Assembly (NCBI GenBank): GCA_959347315.1
Contig: OY365815.1
Location: 11,852,459 to 11,916,458 of the forward strand
Reading direction: 5' to 3'
Source: Bimastos eiseni
Taxonomy: Eukaryota; Annelida; Clitellata; Crassiclitellata; Lumbricidae
Length of the DNA: 64,000 bases
Positions 22,790-36,349 of the stretch are shown here, in pieces (within the stretch, counting starts at the first letter, position 1; every line of letters begins with the position of its first letter). Position numbers and translations under genes: made by a program. A model generated the notes under the pieces. That model had not been told where the DNA came from and ran no database searches. It saw nothing but the letters and a program-made list of their open reading frames with translations.

Positions 22790-25545
22790 GCGTTTTCATG
22801 CCATAGGATTATAAACAAAATATAACTGATATATCGTGTAATTTTCTCGTAAATTTTGCGTCAATTTACGGTTATTGTATCATCAGGTCATGACTATCGT
22901 CTAAATTCGGTTTTCTATTCGACAAGTGTGAACGGTGAACTTAGAACGGAATTTGTCAAAGCGTAGTGGCACACCCATGCGCTGTGATATCATCGTACTG
23001 AATGAAACGATACGACTAGCTTTATACAGCCGTCTATTCCAACTTCGTGTGTCGTCTGTCATCTCCGCCTAGCTAAAATTTCTTCTCTCTCGTGTTGTTA
23101 TCTACAAGAATCATGTCGAAGAAACTAATTATTAAAGCGGATGACATTCTCGAAGCGGTGCAGGACCAGCGCATTCTTGACCAGTTGACGGTGAGACTTA
23201 CCACCATGCTCACTCCGCTGATAAAAACTATCGTAGCCGAGTTAAAGGCGTCCCTCGTCTCAATCTTCAAGTAGTTCTTCATAGAAGAGAAAGTGGCAGA
23301 CAACCTTCTTGGTCAACTCAAACGAAATTGAATGCGCTCGAGGATGACAACCGTTCCCTGACCAGAAGAATTGAGGAGTTTGAGGTTAGAAGCAGACTTA
23401 CATCTCTGATCAACCATGACATTCCTTATACAAGGACTGACAACGAACAAAGCTCCAGAAGCTCTCAATATCAACTAAATCAGAAAGCGACACAAGCGGT
23501 CCTCGATATCTGCAATACGCGCCTTGATCTTGACCTGACGTCCTCCAGCATCTCCAGTGCTCGTAGAATCGCCTACAAAAAAGGGAAGTCTGGTGACTCA
23601 TACTCGTTGAGTTCTCCACTCGCTCCACTCGAGATATGTTCTACTAGGCAAGAAACCTTCTTCGTACATCATCCGGTCGCTCAGCTGGTAAGCCATTGTT
23701 CTTCATAAATGAGAATTTGACAAAGTCGAACGCTGCCATCTTCGCAGTCGCTAGATCCATGGTCAAAGATAAAAAGATTGCTTCTACCTGGACAATGGGC
23801 GGCCTGACATGTAAAAATCAGCGACTCTTCAGATGAAAAACCACAACGCATCAACCACATGAGCGATCTTGGGCACCTAAAGAAAAGCCCTACCTGAACT
23901 TTTCTCACTTAACTCTACTGTGTGAAATTCCGTATATATTGCATTGAAGATTAGTCCTGCTTTGTGACCCAGCAAATGATGAATGTCGATCATCCATTTA
24001 CTATTTACATGTTTCATTCAATCAACATTAAGTCTACGTTCTAGCTGATCCAATTTTAAAATAATAGTTTTATGTGTATTATTTTGTTGCTGATCAGATC
24101 GATTGACTGTGTACCTGCTGCTGCTTTGCTTAAGCTTTAGTTCTCGTAAAGCGGTGCATCGCCATGAGTTTCTTCTTTTTCTCCTTATTTATGTAAATAA
24201 AATTGTTAGTCACTAGAAGAACCCGTTGAAGTTTTTCTTGTGAGTAGTAGGCCTCTGCCTACTGTTTTGATCCTTAAATTGCAAAGGCCGTTTAGAACTT
24301 TTATAGTTTTTATGTCTTTTTTTGCAGTTCCAAGTAAGCATTGTGGTGAACCTGACTGATTGTTTATGTGTAACATATGTGTCCCCCATGGTATTGGGAG
24401 CCCCATATTATCCTCTACATTTCTGTTGTATGCTGTTCAAATGATAGCCAAGTTTATTGTGACCCTTGTACTCGTATAATTACTTTAGCACACACCTCTG
24501 GGCCTACAGACGATAGTGCTAAAGAGTCTTTGTACGTGTCTTCCAAGTATATTCGCCTTTAATCATATAGTTCAAGACGACGTGTATAGGAAATGTACGA
24601 TGAATACAAGCGCAGATGAATCACTTCTGGATCGACTTGGGGATGGACCACGACTTGAGCTTTTCTGACATTGAATCATCCCGCGCCTTACGGAATAACA
24701 CAGACTTAGACCCCGACGAGCATTACTTTAATCTAAGACCACTTAATTGAATCAGCCTATAGCACGTGCTCGTCTTTTCTATCTGACTCCCTAAGGAATA
24801 ACTGATTATTATTGTTCATGCATATTAACTGCTGTAGTATTTTGAATAAGCTTCGGTCTATAGAGTAGATCTCTACTTTTAACTAGATATATTGATGTTC
24901 TGGATGTTACTGAGACTTGGTTAAACGTGCCAATGGCTAATTTACCGTGTGCATTGAGGGGTACAACTTCAAATTTAAATGTCGTGATACGGGTCGTGGA
25001 GGTGGAGTCGTCCTTTTTATTAAGCAATCTGTTTTTCATGAACCCTTTACACCCCATCCTCTGTTGAACAAATACGCGTACATTCTCACTTAAATATACC
25101 GGTCCATCGACTTGGAATGCTATACTGGTCATTATACGACAAATTTGTAGTTTTCGTCTGTTTAAGGCTAGACTTAAAATATACCTGTTAAATAATTCAT
25201 AATGAGTGCATGTACTGGCCACTTTTCCTTGGCTTAGTTAACTAGTTAATTTAAAATTACTTGCATTTGTCTGCCTTATCTCTTCAATCTGCTGCCTCAA
25301 TACTAATATGAAAGGGTGTCCCCTACTATAACGGTTCCTTTGGGGATTTTTCTTTCCCAGGTGCCTCCCACCTCAATGCTAAACTAATCAGCAACCTACT
25401 GTCCAGTTGACCTTTTTTGTTTTTCCATCGTGTTATTTTTATTTTTACTGACAATGGTTGTATGCATGTACTGTTAATAATTACTGTGATTGGAGTCAAT
25501 ACAAACGATATTGATTGATTGATTGATTGATTGACTGATAATTCC
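22790..25545 (+). mobile_element. Internally deleted LINE (CR1/L2/Jockey-like)
   Basis: Present only in the left duplicate, so inserted after, or lost from, the other. ORF1 begins at 23113 (MSKKLIIKADDILEAVQDQR) and continues, frameshifted, with a coiled-coil-like stretch, AVLDICNTRLDLDLTSSSIS and ENLTKSNAAIFAVARSMVKD to about 23905. An endonuclease fragment at 24905-25045 reads VTETWLN and RGGGVVLFIKQS. The ORF2 C-terminus at 25100-25195 reads STWNAI and FRLFKARLKIYL. It ends in a gattgattga tail near 25510-25540. The reverse-transcriptase core is absent. Confidence 0.8.
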
Positions 25546-25742
25546 CCAGCTTTAAATTAGAGCCGTTCTAACGACAAAAGACTTGTAAGTTTTCAATTGA
25601 ATAACAGACCACATGAAAGCACATAACAAAAACAAAAGTCAATAAAAATAAATCCTTGGACAGAATACACAGAGGCACGCATAGTTTTGTATACGTATAA
25701 GGCTTTTAAAAAGTAGGTTATTATGGTTCAAACTCTTTTGAC

Positions 25743-26010
25743 CTAATCTTCAAATAACTGATGCAATTGAAGTCGAATTCTGTATCCTGTAAGCAGCATG
25801 ATCAGCATCCATGTCCAAAAACTCTTCGTTCGTGTTTCTAATCGTCGGAGGTTCTGCCTATCTTTGACGACGATCGTCGTTATATAGCCACCTGTTGCCT
25901 CGTATATGTCACTGTACGTCTTCACCTTTGGCGTCGGATGACGTCGGCAGCGAGACCAGAGCAGCACAGACCCAACGACGGCTGCCAAGACGGCGATGCC
26001 AACCGGGAGC
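25743..26010 (-). pseudogene. Broken transmembrane/tail exon (left copy of 54513-54862)
   Basis: Encodes AAVVGSVLLWSRCRRHPTPK and TYSDIYEATGGYITTIVV like its duplicate. A lesion after IVVKD shifts the frame (RQNLRRLETRTKS in place of GAEPPTIRNTNEE), and the upstream part of the helix exon is interrupted near 26010-26040 (ccaatatggcaagacc, cagagga). No intact open exon remains. Confidence 0.8.
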
Positions 26011-27433
26011 CCAATATGGCAAGACCGAGTTTCAGACAGAGGAATCCGATGAGGACGAATTGTGATGATTCGGCCAAGAGGAAGCAGGAATCACAGCCGT
26101 CAACGAAAAGCGCATCAAGTAAGGACTGTGGTAAAAAAAGTCTTGATAAAGATGGAGGACAACTATATACATAGAACCGTCATAGTTATGAATCACTAAT
26201 ACTTAACGCGTGAAAAATCACGTCAATGAAACTTATTAAACGTAGGCTATTATTAATGTCCGTCGGAGATTATTTTAACCTTATTAGGCCTACGCAGTTA
26301 CATTAAGGCTCGCGCTTCATATTATTAATGCCCGGTGAACCTCATTTACATACGACGGACGCAACAGCACCAGATGCAGTAAGGTCTGCGCAAAAGATCG
26401 GCGAATAACTGAAACGTTGAAGCATGACACAATGACACAAGGATGGAGTCCGATGGACGACGGTAATTAGCTTGTTATTGTTGATTGTCGTTAAACATAA
26501 ATTGCCTGCATATGGAAAATAGTATGGAGCCGACGCGTTAAGAGTACAACAACAGATTAATGATTTCGTGCGTTTTGGTGTTTACTGCCTTCTCAACACC
26601 TGCATTAGCTCCTCGGACAGAAAGATAGGAACACAAGAGTGTATACCCACTACCACAACCGACCACCACCATCACCACCACCACCGACCACCACCGTCGC
26701 CGCCGCCGTCGTCGTCATCAACATCGTCATCATCATAGTCATTTTCATCCTTATAGTCATTATTATTCAAGATCCAAATAATATTCCTTTTGCTTGACGT
26801 ATATGTTCACAAATCTTATTGAAAAACAATTTGCTTCAGTTATAAAAATTATCAAGTAAACTCATGAACACCGAATTTTGAAAAGACTCTGACAAAATTA
26901 GGGCCTATCACTGGAATATCAAAGAGTGACTGTCAGACCTAACTATATAGGTTTATATGCTACATGCAGTTGTTTTTTCTTGTCTTTTAAGTTGTATCTT
27001 ATTTACTAGATAAAATCATTGACCTTATTCTTCTCTGTCTAACTACCAGGTGTAAAGAGGGTGGCCCGCCTACAGGACGTAGGTCCTTCTTGGGGATTAT
27101 CCTCCCTGTTGATCTAATTTGAACATTTTGTCTTGATTCTACTTGTATGTACATTGTAAGCTGAGGTCAATAAAAAGAATTTGTCATGGTCATTGTCATG
27201 TAAAAACCTTGTTAAAGTAAAAATTACCCCTCGTCCCTCGTAAGAGTGCTAGAAAAGGTCTTTAATTGTCATTTCTTCAAGACTACATTTCAAGTCATCT
27301 GCTATGACAACCCGTCGACTTTTCTTTAAGTCTGTCTTTGAGCTGCCATTAATTTAGATATACATGTATCTCTTTCCGTCGTTTATAGTCACAACATATG
27401 ACCGTCTGTTCAAAGCTCCGTTGCCCGTTTAAC

Positions 27434-27625
27434 AGGTGGCTGAAGAATGAAGTGGTGCTGAGCCAAGTGAGTTAGAGGCTTTGCCTGCGGCGCCTGTATC
27501 TAGATACTGTGAACTAATCTCCGGAGTTCAGGGAGTTGCGATGGTCGAGGGGTTTTCAACTCGGACTTTTATATGAGTTACGTGGGGTAGAGATCCAGCA
27601 CTCGACGTTGACGTCCTACGTGCTG
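27434..27625 (-). pseudogene. Broken tail exon (left copy of 57115-57545)
   Basis: Retains the end of the cytosolic tail (THIKVR..STIATP, EISSQYLDT, SLGSAPLHSSATC). It has a TGA where the right copy has TCA, a small insertion before SLGSAP, and lacks about 400 bp that encode the membrane helix and first half of the tail. Confidence 0.8.
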
Positions 27626-28689
27626 ATTGGACTCCTCCAATTGCTCGACTCTCCGGGTGGTGTCCATATCCTACATGTGTCTCGTCTTCGACGCCAGCAA
27701 CTTCATAGCCAGGCTACTCCTTTCCAGTTATACCGCTTCGAGCCAAGACGAAAAATAATTGGAAATGAAACACCACAGCCAGGAGAAGATACGAAGATAT
27801 AACGATTTAGGTATGTCTTTTATATGTCCAGAAAAATGCATTAAGAAGATGATTAACAAATGCACTTATCTTAACCCTTATTCCATCATTTCTTCACCAA
27901 GCTGTGCAAAGCGACTTGGTTGTTACAAATGATCAGCCAACTACGGTGCCGCATAGAAATTTTCTTGTTTTCGACCCATTCCTTCGAATAAGACTCCTAA
28001 CAACCTGAGACATGATCTCCTCGACCATTCTGTTTTGTGCAGGTCTTAAGATGTACTGAGATGTGTTAGGTTGGGAGCGCCTCTCACGAGTCTCACCTGA
28101 AGTGGCGCTATATAAATTGGCAATTGCAACCGCAGTACTGCTTTTATTGCGGTTATGTTATTATATACGTCAGAATCGTCATTTAGCCATTATACTGTTT
28201 ATCTGCCGACGGGGAGAAATAAAAACAGTAGAGGTACATATGTAGCGTAACTAGCGTTGAAATTCAGCCAGTAACAGTTGTTGGCTTCACACAATCTGTA
28301 AAGAAGATGGTAATCGTAATATTAATAGGAAGACTGTAATATAGCAGGTGACTTTTCAAGTTCTATCCGACTTATGTAATAATGCCGTATTACATAGTAA
28401 TGTACAATGTAATATTTAAGTACAACGACCTCTTTCGGTGGATTGCGTGCCATACATGTCCAGATAGATAGCTGCGCGTCAACTGAGTCTTACGCTCCAT
28501 CACTGCTTGCACTCTGGCAGTGCCAGTCCTAAGCCTGGATAAATGAGGCGGATGGCGCTAATGACCTTTGACACCACACAGTGTTGTTTAACTGAAACTG
28601 CTACCACAGAGAGTTTCCACGGTTGAATATTAGCTAGCAAGTAAACTTGTTCAAAATGGGTAAATATACTGTCAATTAAGTGCATTAAA

Positions 28690-29585
28690 CCTTAGAAGGG
28701 CTGCCCAGCCGATCCTGACCCTACCCCAGCCCTGGACACCCCAGCCCTGCCCAGCCTAGCACAACAGCTTATGTCTTTTCAGTTTATTTAATATAAATCA
28801 ACTTTATTTATCTACAGTTCACTTCAGTTCAGCTCTATGCACTTCAGTTTATTTTTTGTTATTTATTTTATTTTATTTCCGACCGTGGTAAGGTCAGTAG
28901 AGCTCTGGCCAGCCCATTATACATCAGGAGGGCTGCCCAGGCGAGCAAGACACTGGCTCAACCATGTGTACCCCATCCCTACCCAGGCTTGCACAAAAGC
29001 ACAGCTTTTTTTAAAGTTAATTTAGTCTCATTCAAATTAATTTTGACACATTTCCGTTAAATTCTACTCAGTTCAGCTCTATACACTTCACTTTATTTTG
29101 TGGCATATTATTGTACGTTATTTTCGGCCGAGTCAGTTCAGCCCGGCTCTGTCAAGCCCATTAAGCCTCAGAAGGGCTGCCCAGCCGATCCTGACCCTAT
29201 CCCAGCTCTGGACACCCCAGCCCTGCTCAACCTAGCGCAACAGCTCATGTCTTTTCAGTTAACTTACTCTAAATCAACTTTATTTACATGCAGTTCACTC
29301 CAGTTCAATGCAGTTCAGCGCTAAGCACTCCAGTTTATTTTGTGGTATTTTATTTTATTTTCGGCCGAAGCAAAGCTAGTCCAGCTCTGTCCGGTCTATA
29401 ACATCTGAGGAGGGCTGCCAAACCGAGCCTGTCCCTATGCCAGCCCTGGACACCCCATCCCTACCCAGCCTAGCGTAACAGCTCATGTCTTTTCAGTTAA
29501 TTTAATCCGAATCAACCTTATTTACATATTATTCCCTTCAGTTGAATGCAGTTTAGCTCTATGCACTTCAGTTTATTTTGTGGCG
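28690..29585. repeat. Tandem repeat, about 240-bp unit, four copies
   Basis: Units start near 28690, 28918, 29158 and 29398. Each holds agggctgcccagccgatcct, ccctggacaccccagcc, catgtcttttcagtt, atcaactttatttac and ttattttgtgg. The last unit runs into a SINE-like tail ggcggtatcaaatttcggta at 29582. No ORF. Confidence 0.9.
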
Positions 29586-29633
29586 GTATCAAATTTCGGT
29601 AATAAATAGTGATCAGATCGGTAGGCCTACACT

Positions 29634-30528
29634 CAGTGATGTGGGCTCGAGACCGCGGTCTTGGTCTCAAGACGGTCTCGAGACCGGAAAACTGCGGTCT
29701 TGGTCTCGAATGCACCGGTCTTGTTCTTGGTCTCGGACCATCGGTCTTGGTATTGGTCTTGGTCTCGACTGCGTCGGTCTTGGCCATGGTCTTAAAGGAA
29801 CGGTCGTGGGATTGGTATCCGTCTTAGTCTAGCGTTCTTGGTCATTTGCCGTATCAGAGCAATTTCTTTGATATTTGTCGGTCATTTTCGATTATTAGAG
29901 ACACCGGATGTCTTGGCCCTACGTGATTGTTATCGATTTATGACATGCTGAACATCTATATATACATGTTACTATGGGCAAAAAAATGCATTTGCAACAA
30001 AACCACCCATTTCAAAATTTGCTTTCAAGAATGTCAAGGTTTTGGAACAATCTAATAATTATGTGGTAGGCCTGGTGTAATCACTGCTAACCTACAATTC
30101 AGAGTACAAGTGGGTCTACACCGTTCAAACGGAACGTTAATCTATTTGTTCAGATGTCTTATTTAGAACCTATACCGTGTACTGTAAGCAATTTATAGTG
30201 TGATGTTCTCAGGCCGAAACCAAGGGCTGAACCCGCAATACTTCAGACTGGCCGGTAAAACTGTTTTCTGGACCATTATTAAGATTAGTATTCTTCAGCA
30301 ATAAACTTAATATGTTAAGCGTGTTATTTAGTTTTAGCGTCTTATTAAACTGAATTGCTTATAAAAAATGAGTATCGGTCTTGGTCTTGGTCTCGGACCC
30401 TCGGTCATGGTCTTGGTCTCGGACCACCCGGTCTTGGTCTCGGACCAACCGGTCTTGGTGTTGGTCTTGGACCTCTCGGTTTTGGTCTTGGTCTTGGTCT
30501 CGAGGTTTTGGTCTCGTGCCCAACACTG
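29634..30528. mobile_element. hAT-like non-autonomous element, copy 1
   Basis: Ends CAGTGATGTGGGCTCGAGAC and, inverted, CAGTGTTGGGCACGAGACC. Both ends carry multiple subterminal ggtcttggtctcg repeats. The interior (ttgccgtatcagagcaattt, gagacaccggatgt, tcgatttatgac) matches copy 2 at 61024-61815. CAGTG ends suggest the hAT superfamily. No transposase ORF. Confidence 0.7.
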
Positions 30529-32100
30529 CCTAGGCCTACATTGCACCGTCGTTTAGTGATAGGCATGCTGGAGATAGTCGGATGGCAAGGCGATGAGGGA
30601 GTGTTCTTATGTCTTATTTCATTATATAAATTACGATTATTCTATTCAGTATTAAATTCATTATAGGTCATATGCAGCTTGTAACAGCATCGGCAATAGC
30701 ATGCACATTGCGCTGTCAGATTTAAAACTGTTTGACTAATTAAAAATGCGCTATCATTTTATATAAAAATAAGAAAATAGAATAAGATAGCATTTATTAA
30801 GTAATAAACTACTTATAAAGCAAATAATAAAGCAGGCCTCACAATAAAGTTACTAAACGTCTTGCACGCTAGATCGAAAATTATAAGTTCACACAAAATT
30901 GAAATTAAGCAGTAAAAAAATTATTATTTATCTCTACATACTTAGGTCCTAAATAATAGGCCTATCAGTTAACCATGCTGAGAGCCTGGGACCATGGTAG
31001 GTCTGGCGGCTGGTGACACTAGTAACTGGTTATTTAGTATACAGATAACGGATACGGTACGGCTTCATACTTTCATTCCATTTAAACTAAAACATCAAAC
31101 AACATGGCTATAGGCTGTAGGCACTTGGCACTGGGCAATCTTACTTCCTGGATATTTTCGCTACTAAACGCAGTCAATACAATCTATTAAACGTACAAAA
31201 GTAAAAAAGACATCAAATAAATGAATATTTTTTAGTTATAGAGGCCTAACTAAAGTTACTGTGAACATATTTGGCTGGTAAGTTGAAATCAAGTCTGGAT
31301 CAAAATAAAAAGTATAAAAAACCCAGTTTGTATTATATTAATCGAAACAGGATGCAAGTTAATTTAATTTCGCCAGTATACTTTCGCACCCATCGAATGA
31401 AATAAATTTAATAACAATAATAATGTCTAAACTCTCTTTTGCGCCAAGTCTATATCCGACACAGGAAGCTGCCTAGGGCGCCAAATTTTAGGGCGCCGAA
31501 TTTTAGGAATAATACGGTTATGTTTTCAGGAACAAAAATTTATGATGATATAAAAAGAAATTCATAAATTAGTTATTAAAAACTGGTTTTAAGCTAATTC
31601 CAATTCCAACAACGATATTCTATTGAATCTCCCGCCCTTCCCCTAATTTTCCTTTTCTAGAATCGTCTATACATTTTGAGAAGAAACATTTCTATGTGCC
31701 CCTTGCAGTGTGTGCTTGACCCCATATTTTCTCACATCTTACTGTTTATGCAACGGACTTGAGGCGCACTTATAATAGATTACTCCGAAAGGGCGCCAAA
31801 TTACCCGAAGACTGCTCTGATGTCTAAAAACATTAGGTGCATTTCGATCATGTCGATGGTACTTTGGTAGGCTATATCGTGCATGTTAGTTTTAAGTCAA
31901 GAAAAGCTAAACCGCATTGTGCCAGTTTTAGACGAGGGCAACAAAAATCTTGAAGAATGCAACTTATACAACAATAATTTTGTTTATTTATTTTTTAGCA
32001 AAAATGCCGCCTCTAGGACAATTGCCGCTTGGGGCGGTTCGCCCCACTCGCCCCCCTCGCTACGCCACTGATATAGAGGTTAGTTGGTTGCTCGCTGTTA
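30529..32100. other. AT-rich interspersed sequence without a recognised gene
   Basis: Contains gggcgccaaattttagggcg near 31478 and 31790, and cttggggcggttcgcccc..cgctacgccactg at 32025-32070, phrases typical of degraded transposon ends. No exon with family resemblance was seen. Confidence 0.5.
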
Positions 32101-32162
32101 ACCATTCCTGCTTGCTTTATGCAACATAACTTACATAAGGTGGGTGATTTTTAAACTGTGCT

Positions 32163-32218
32163 GTCACCTAGCGAATGCGCGTGTAGCAATTCCGTTTCGT
32201 TTGCATTCGCTAGGTGAC
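32163..32218. repeat. Small perfect inverted repeat (16-bp arms)
   Basis: gtcacctagcgaatgc at 32163-32178 and its exact complement at 32203-32218. The arm shares the cacctagcgaat motif with the foldback element at 47.5-49.4 kb. Confidence 0.9.
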
Positions 32219-33649
32219 TGCGTTATTTTATCGTCCATGAAGTACGTTGATGAAAATAATTCGTCTTAGGTGTCTTCTGACAAATGCCTTAAATTCAGTC
32301 GCCATATATGTTTCTAGGTTTTTGTTTTTCTGTCTTTGTTTATTATGTGTATGTATCGAACCACTGTAATCAGACAATTTCAAGTATTTGACATCGATCG
32401 ATGCTGCCGTGTGACCATCTTCAACCATTGTCTCATGATCTTTCATTCCTCGGGCTGTACAAAAATTCTTCCCCAAGTTGCCCCAACTGATCTCCCCCAC
32501 CTTCCAATTGCTGGCCTAAATGACGCCCACCTTAACAGTCACTATTAACCCGCTGCCTCGGGCCCTGCTAACAGGACTATCCATTCTAAAGAACGCTAGC
32601 TCATCGCCTAGCTTCGCTTCTATTTTAACCAACACATTGCCTAGTGAATTGAAAGATTAGTCAACCTTATGGGGTACCTAGAATTGATCGCGCTTCCTGC
32701 TGCTCTCGCGCCAGTGTGTTATTCTGTTCTATTTACGGATTTATAAAGCGCATCTCGCAGTACAACATAATCAGAGGCGCTTCCAGTGCGAAGAAACCCT
32801 AAAGAAAAAAGTCTTAAGAGAACGAGCGGAAACATTTGTGCTACCGCTAGATGAGATTGCAGTACGAGTATCAGCAGGCAGGCTGTCCATAGCGAAGGGC
32901 CAAAAGAGGCATAGGCACGATGCTGAACTGTGGCAATTCTAGACTATTCCATTACTCTACAACCAGAGTCGGCGGCCAAATAGGCAAGGGCAAAATTAAC
33001 TCAGCCTCTGGACACCCGTTCATTGCACATCCATGTTACTAGTATTACGTACAATAATGCTGGTTTATTTCAGAAATTTCAATCTCTTGATAGTAAAGTC
33101 ATTGCACTGGGACCTTATAAGGCCATTCAAACGAATGAGCGGTGGCGATGGATATCACCCGGTCAGACTCTCATTGAAAAATGAGCTGGGTCGAGACCAT
33201 AATTATACGGTCGTTATATAAAATCGTTCACATTTACATTTTGCATAGCGTCGCTAAGCTGCTAACGAAAAGCGCAACACTATCCGATGCTCTGAAAGCA
33301 ATATGTAGTCTATGAATTCGCATCGTAGGGCAGGAAACCTGCGTTGTTTACCACGCATAATATTATGGCTGTTTATGAAAGTACAAATCTTTAAATTAAG
33401 TGCATGTATTTTTAGAAAAGTCAAATAACATGAGAATCACCGCTTTCAGGAAGGTGGATGTTGACCGGTTTTCGGACGAGAGCTACGAAGAGGATCAGGC
33501 GACTGACTATCGGACCTTCAGAGGCAGGTGAGTAGCGAAAGAAGATCCTCAATGAGCTCATGCAGCAAGAGCGTTGGTAGAGGATCGAGCTCGGTAAAAG
33601 TGAATTTTAGTGTATGTTATTATACCATTATTTTATTATTTGACGTGAA

Positions 33650-34110
33650 TAGATGTCCAACTGTAATTGAGACGGGATCGATGAAAAAGAAGAATGTGCA
33701 AGTAGAAACTGGATTGATGCAAGAAATTATGCTTAAATGGAAGCTGGATCGATGAAAATATCATGCTTATGCTTAAGTGGAGACGGGATCGATGAAAAAG
33801 AAGAATGTGCAAGTAGAAACTGAATTGATGCAAGAAATTATGCTTAACTGGAAGCTGGATCGATGAAAACATCATGCTTATGCTTAATTGATGCGAGAAT
33901 GTCGTTGCTATGGACGTGGAATCGATGTAAATAAGGACTTGTATGCACGATTGATGAAAAGAAATATTCGTAAATGGAAGGTGGATTGATGAAAAGAAAT
34001 ATACTTAAATGGAAAGTGGATTGACAAAGAGAAATATGCATGAATGGAAGCTGGATCAGTAAAAATATCAGACTTAATTGGAAGTTCAATTGATGACAAA
34101 ATGGCATCAC
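33650..34110. repeat. Degenerate minisatellite (ggaagctggatcgatgaaaa)
   Basis: Ten or so copies, 35-60 bp apart, of gaagctggatcgatgaaaa-like phrases in the first intron of the ARPC5-like gene. Confidence 0.85.
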
Positions 34111-34199
34111 GGTTAAATCTAGTGGAATTCTTATCAACCTTTTGTTTAATTAAAATTCTTTTAAGCAATTCAGCTTCCATTTAAAGCATTATTATTATC

Positions 34200-35900
34200 A
34201 TCAATCCAGCTCCTACTTACAAAACACATGATATAACGAAGGAAACAATTAAATACGCTAAAATACACCACAAGCACATAGGGTAATAAAATACGCTAAA
34301 ATACGCTTTTGCCTCAAGCTCACATGACTTCGCAACGGAAGACTTGATAATGGTTTGTAACTCATCAGAAGTTACCTAACTTAAGGTCGTTAGAGTGCAG
34401 TCAGTAGAGACGAATTCAAGTGTAGGCAAGCCAGAGATGTTAGCTCTAACAGATTGAATTTTGGTGGTACAGTGCTTTGCAAAGGCATCAGTGGTGAAGG
34501 CGCAGTTCTGTGATTAATGTTCTTCTTCAGTTTCTGCCATTAGCTAAGTATGTCTTCCAACTTCTCAATGGCATTCCGTTCAAATATCGGGATACTGCCA
34601 TCGACCACATATTATGCGAATAACTTCGCGTACAACACACCGTGAACTGTTTAGATTGTCTTAACACAACAAGTGATGAAGAGAAGGAGAGATGACATAA
34701 TGCTGGTGATCTCATGCCCCAAGCCAAATACCCAGGGGTCAGAAAGTTGCTGCATGTCGGTGATGATATTCCACAGAGTATTTGAGTAGGGCAACTACGG
34801 TCACTAATGACTACTGATTGACTGTTCCAAAATGAGTGTTGCAATGAAATTGTTAAGACAGTTTTTATGATCCATTTTCTTAAAAGTCCAGTTCTTATAA
34901 ACATTTGACACTCCTGTGTTGAATCTGTTGATATTGCATCTGAACAATTTTACGGATTAATAAATAAGCGAGAATAACGTATTGTCGGATACTAATTTCG
35001 TTAAGATAATAATTTCATTAGCTTCACAGATGTTGAGCCACCTCTAAATATCTAAATATGTATCCAACATTCTAAAAATAATTACTAGGGATTTCTCTCA
35101 TGACAGGTAATTAAAATGGAAGGGTACCATCAAAGAAATTGAGAAGTGTCCATCTAATACATACATACCCATGTACTAAAATGGGTGTTGAAGAGAGATG
35201 GAGACAATCTTTTAGAACAGGACATCTTGGGAAACACAATGAAATAATCGGCATAATAATCGGCTAAATCATCGGATATCGGCAAACAAATAATCGGCAA
35301 TAATCGGTATCGGCATAATCGGCAAAAAGCGATATCGGTAAGGCTCTAGTTACTGATTAGAGTTATCTTACCTTTCTAACTGGTCATCTTGCCTACACCT
35401 GTGAAATACTGCACTGGTTGCTCTTAGCAAGGTGCTTGCCTTTCCGTGATGACAGACTGGTTGATCTGAGTTTAGTCTTGATGTGGGACTGGTTGCTATC
35501 TGTCTTATCTACTGGAGCTACTCACAGAGCATGGTCGTATTTGTACATGGCCTTTATTCTGTGGTGCAAGGTAGGCTTCAATGTTCCTCTGTTCTGCTCT
35601 TTCATAATTCATTCATTCATTCATTCTGATATTTAATAAAGCGCCTCATCAGGAGAACCACTCAGTCACTCCCAGCCACAATGCAATACCAAACTTGTGC
35701 AGTCTTGAACTGGTTGGTGTGTGACCCACAACATGACCTTCTTGTCCTTTCTCAACGTGTGCATGAAAATATTCATCCACATCTTAAGAGAGCGCGTTGT
35801 ATTAACACAAATGCTCAAGTTCTGCATCAAATCTAACTGTGTTGACATGGACTCAGTGGAAGAGAACCAGTAGAGTCTTAAGGAAGAGACTCCAAACAAG
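34200..35900. other. Intronic sequence without recognised gene
   Basis: Holds a cluster of aatcggca/atcggtatcgg repeats at 35245-35340, resembling subterminal repeats of a DNA transposon. No exon seen. Confidence 0.45.
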
Positions 35901-36231
35901 CTCTTGCAGTGAAGGTCTTGACGGTTGATCTTGCAGTAACCCAGTGCAATCTGTTTAAAAGTTGGATAAAATACAAAGTGACTGGCCTACTTGCATAGCT
36001 ATTCGTTTCCTAACTTGAATTATCATTTGATAATGTGAACACGTGGCACACATTCATGCAACTATTCAGTACATATGGTTATCCATTGTAAAATGTTAAT
36101 ACAGTTCATAATTTTCAATAAGCTTTTGTCGTTTTTTTGTCTTTTGGGTTTATTGGTGTGGCCCTCGTTCTTCAAGAGTAATTTATTCTGTGGTCCTTGT
36201 AACATAGATAGTGTGGTTTTGGCCTCTATTG

Positions 36232-36345
36232 AGACATGGCATCTCCATGGAGACAGATGTGGGTCTCCATGGAGACAGGTTTTGGCCTCCATGGAGACAG
36301 ATTCGGGCCTCTATGGTAACAGATTTGTGCCTCCATGGGGACGAT
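36232..36345. repeat. 24-bp repeat (ctccatggagacagattt)
   Basis: Five tandem copies around ggcctccatggagacaga; the core tccatgga is itself palindromic. Confidence 0.85.
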
Positions 36346-36349
36346 TACT

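Larger units (their letters stand above)
21495..28700. repeat. Segmental duplication, left copy
   Basis: Collinear with 52050-58930 in direct orientation. Matches include the lectin 3' end (ctgttaaggt..gctagatgtagc), agaatatacgaccatgtgatg, the pair of minus-strand tail exons, tcaagtcatctgttaagacaacc-like and gagatacatgtatctctttccgtcgttt blocks, and the cagtaacagttgttggcttc block. It differs by a LINE insertion (about 22760-25550), a deletion in the 27.6-kb exon, and a short rather than long triplet tract. Confidence 0.9.

Noticed and set aside
35418..35636. 72-codon ORF in the ARPC5-like intron
   Set aside because: No recognisable domain, no splice context, composition like flanking DNA.
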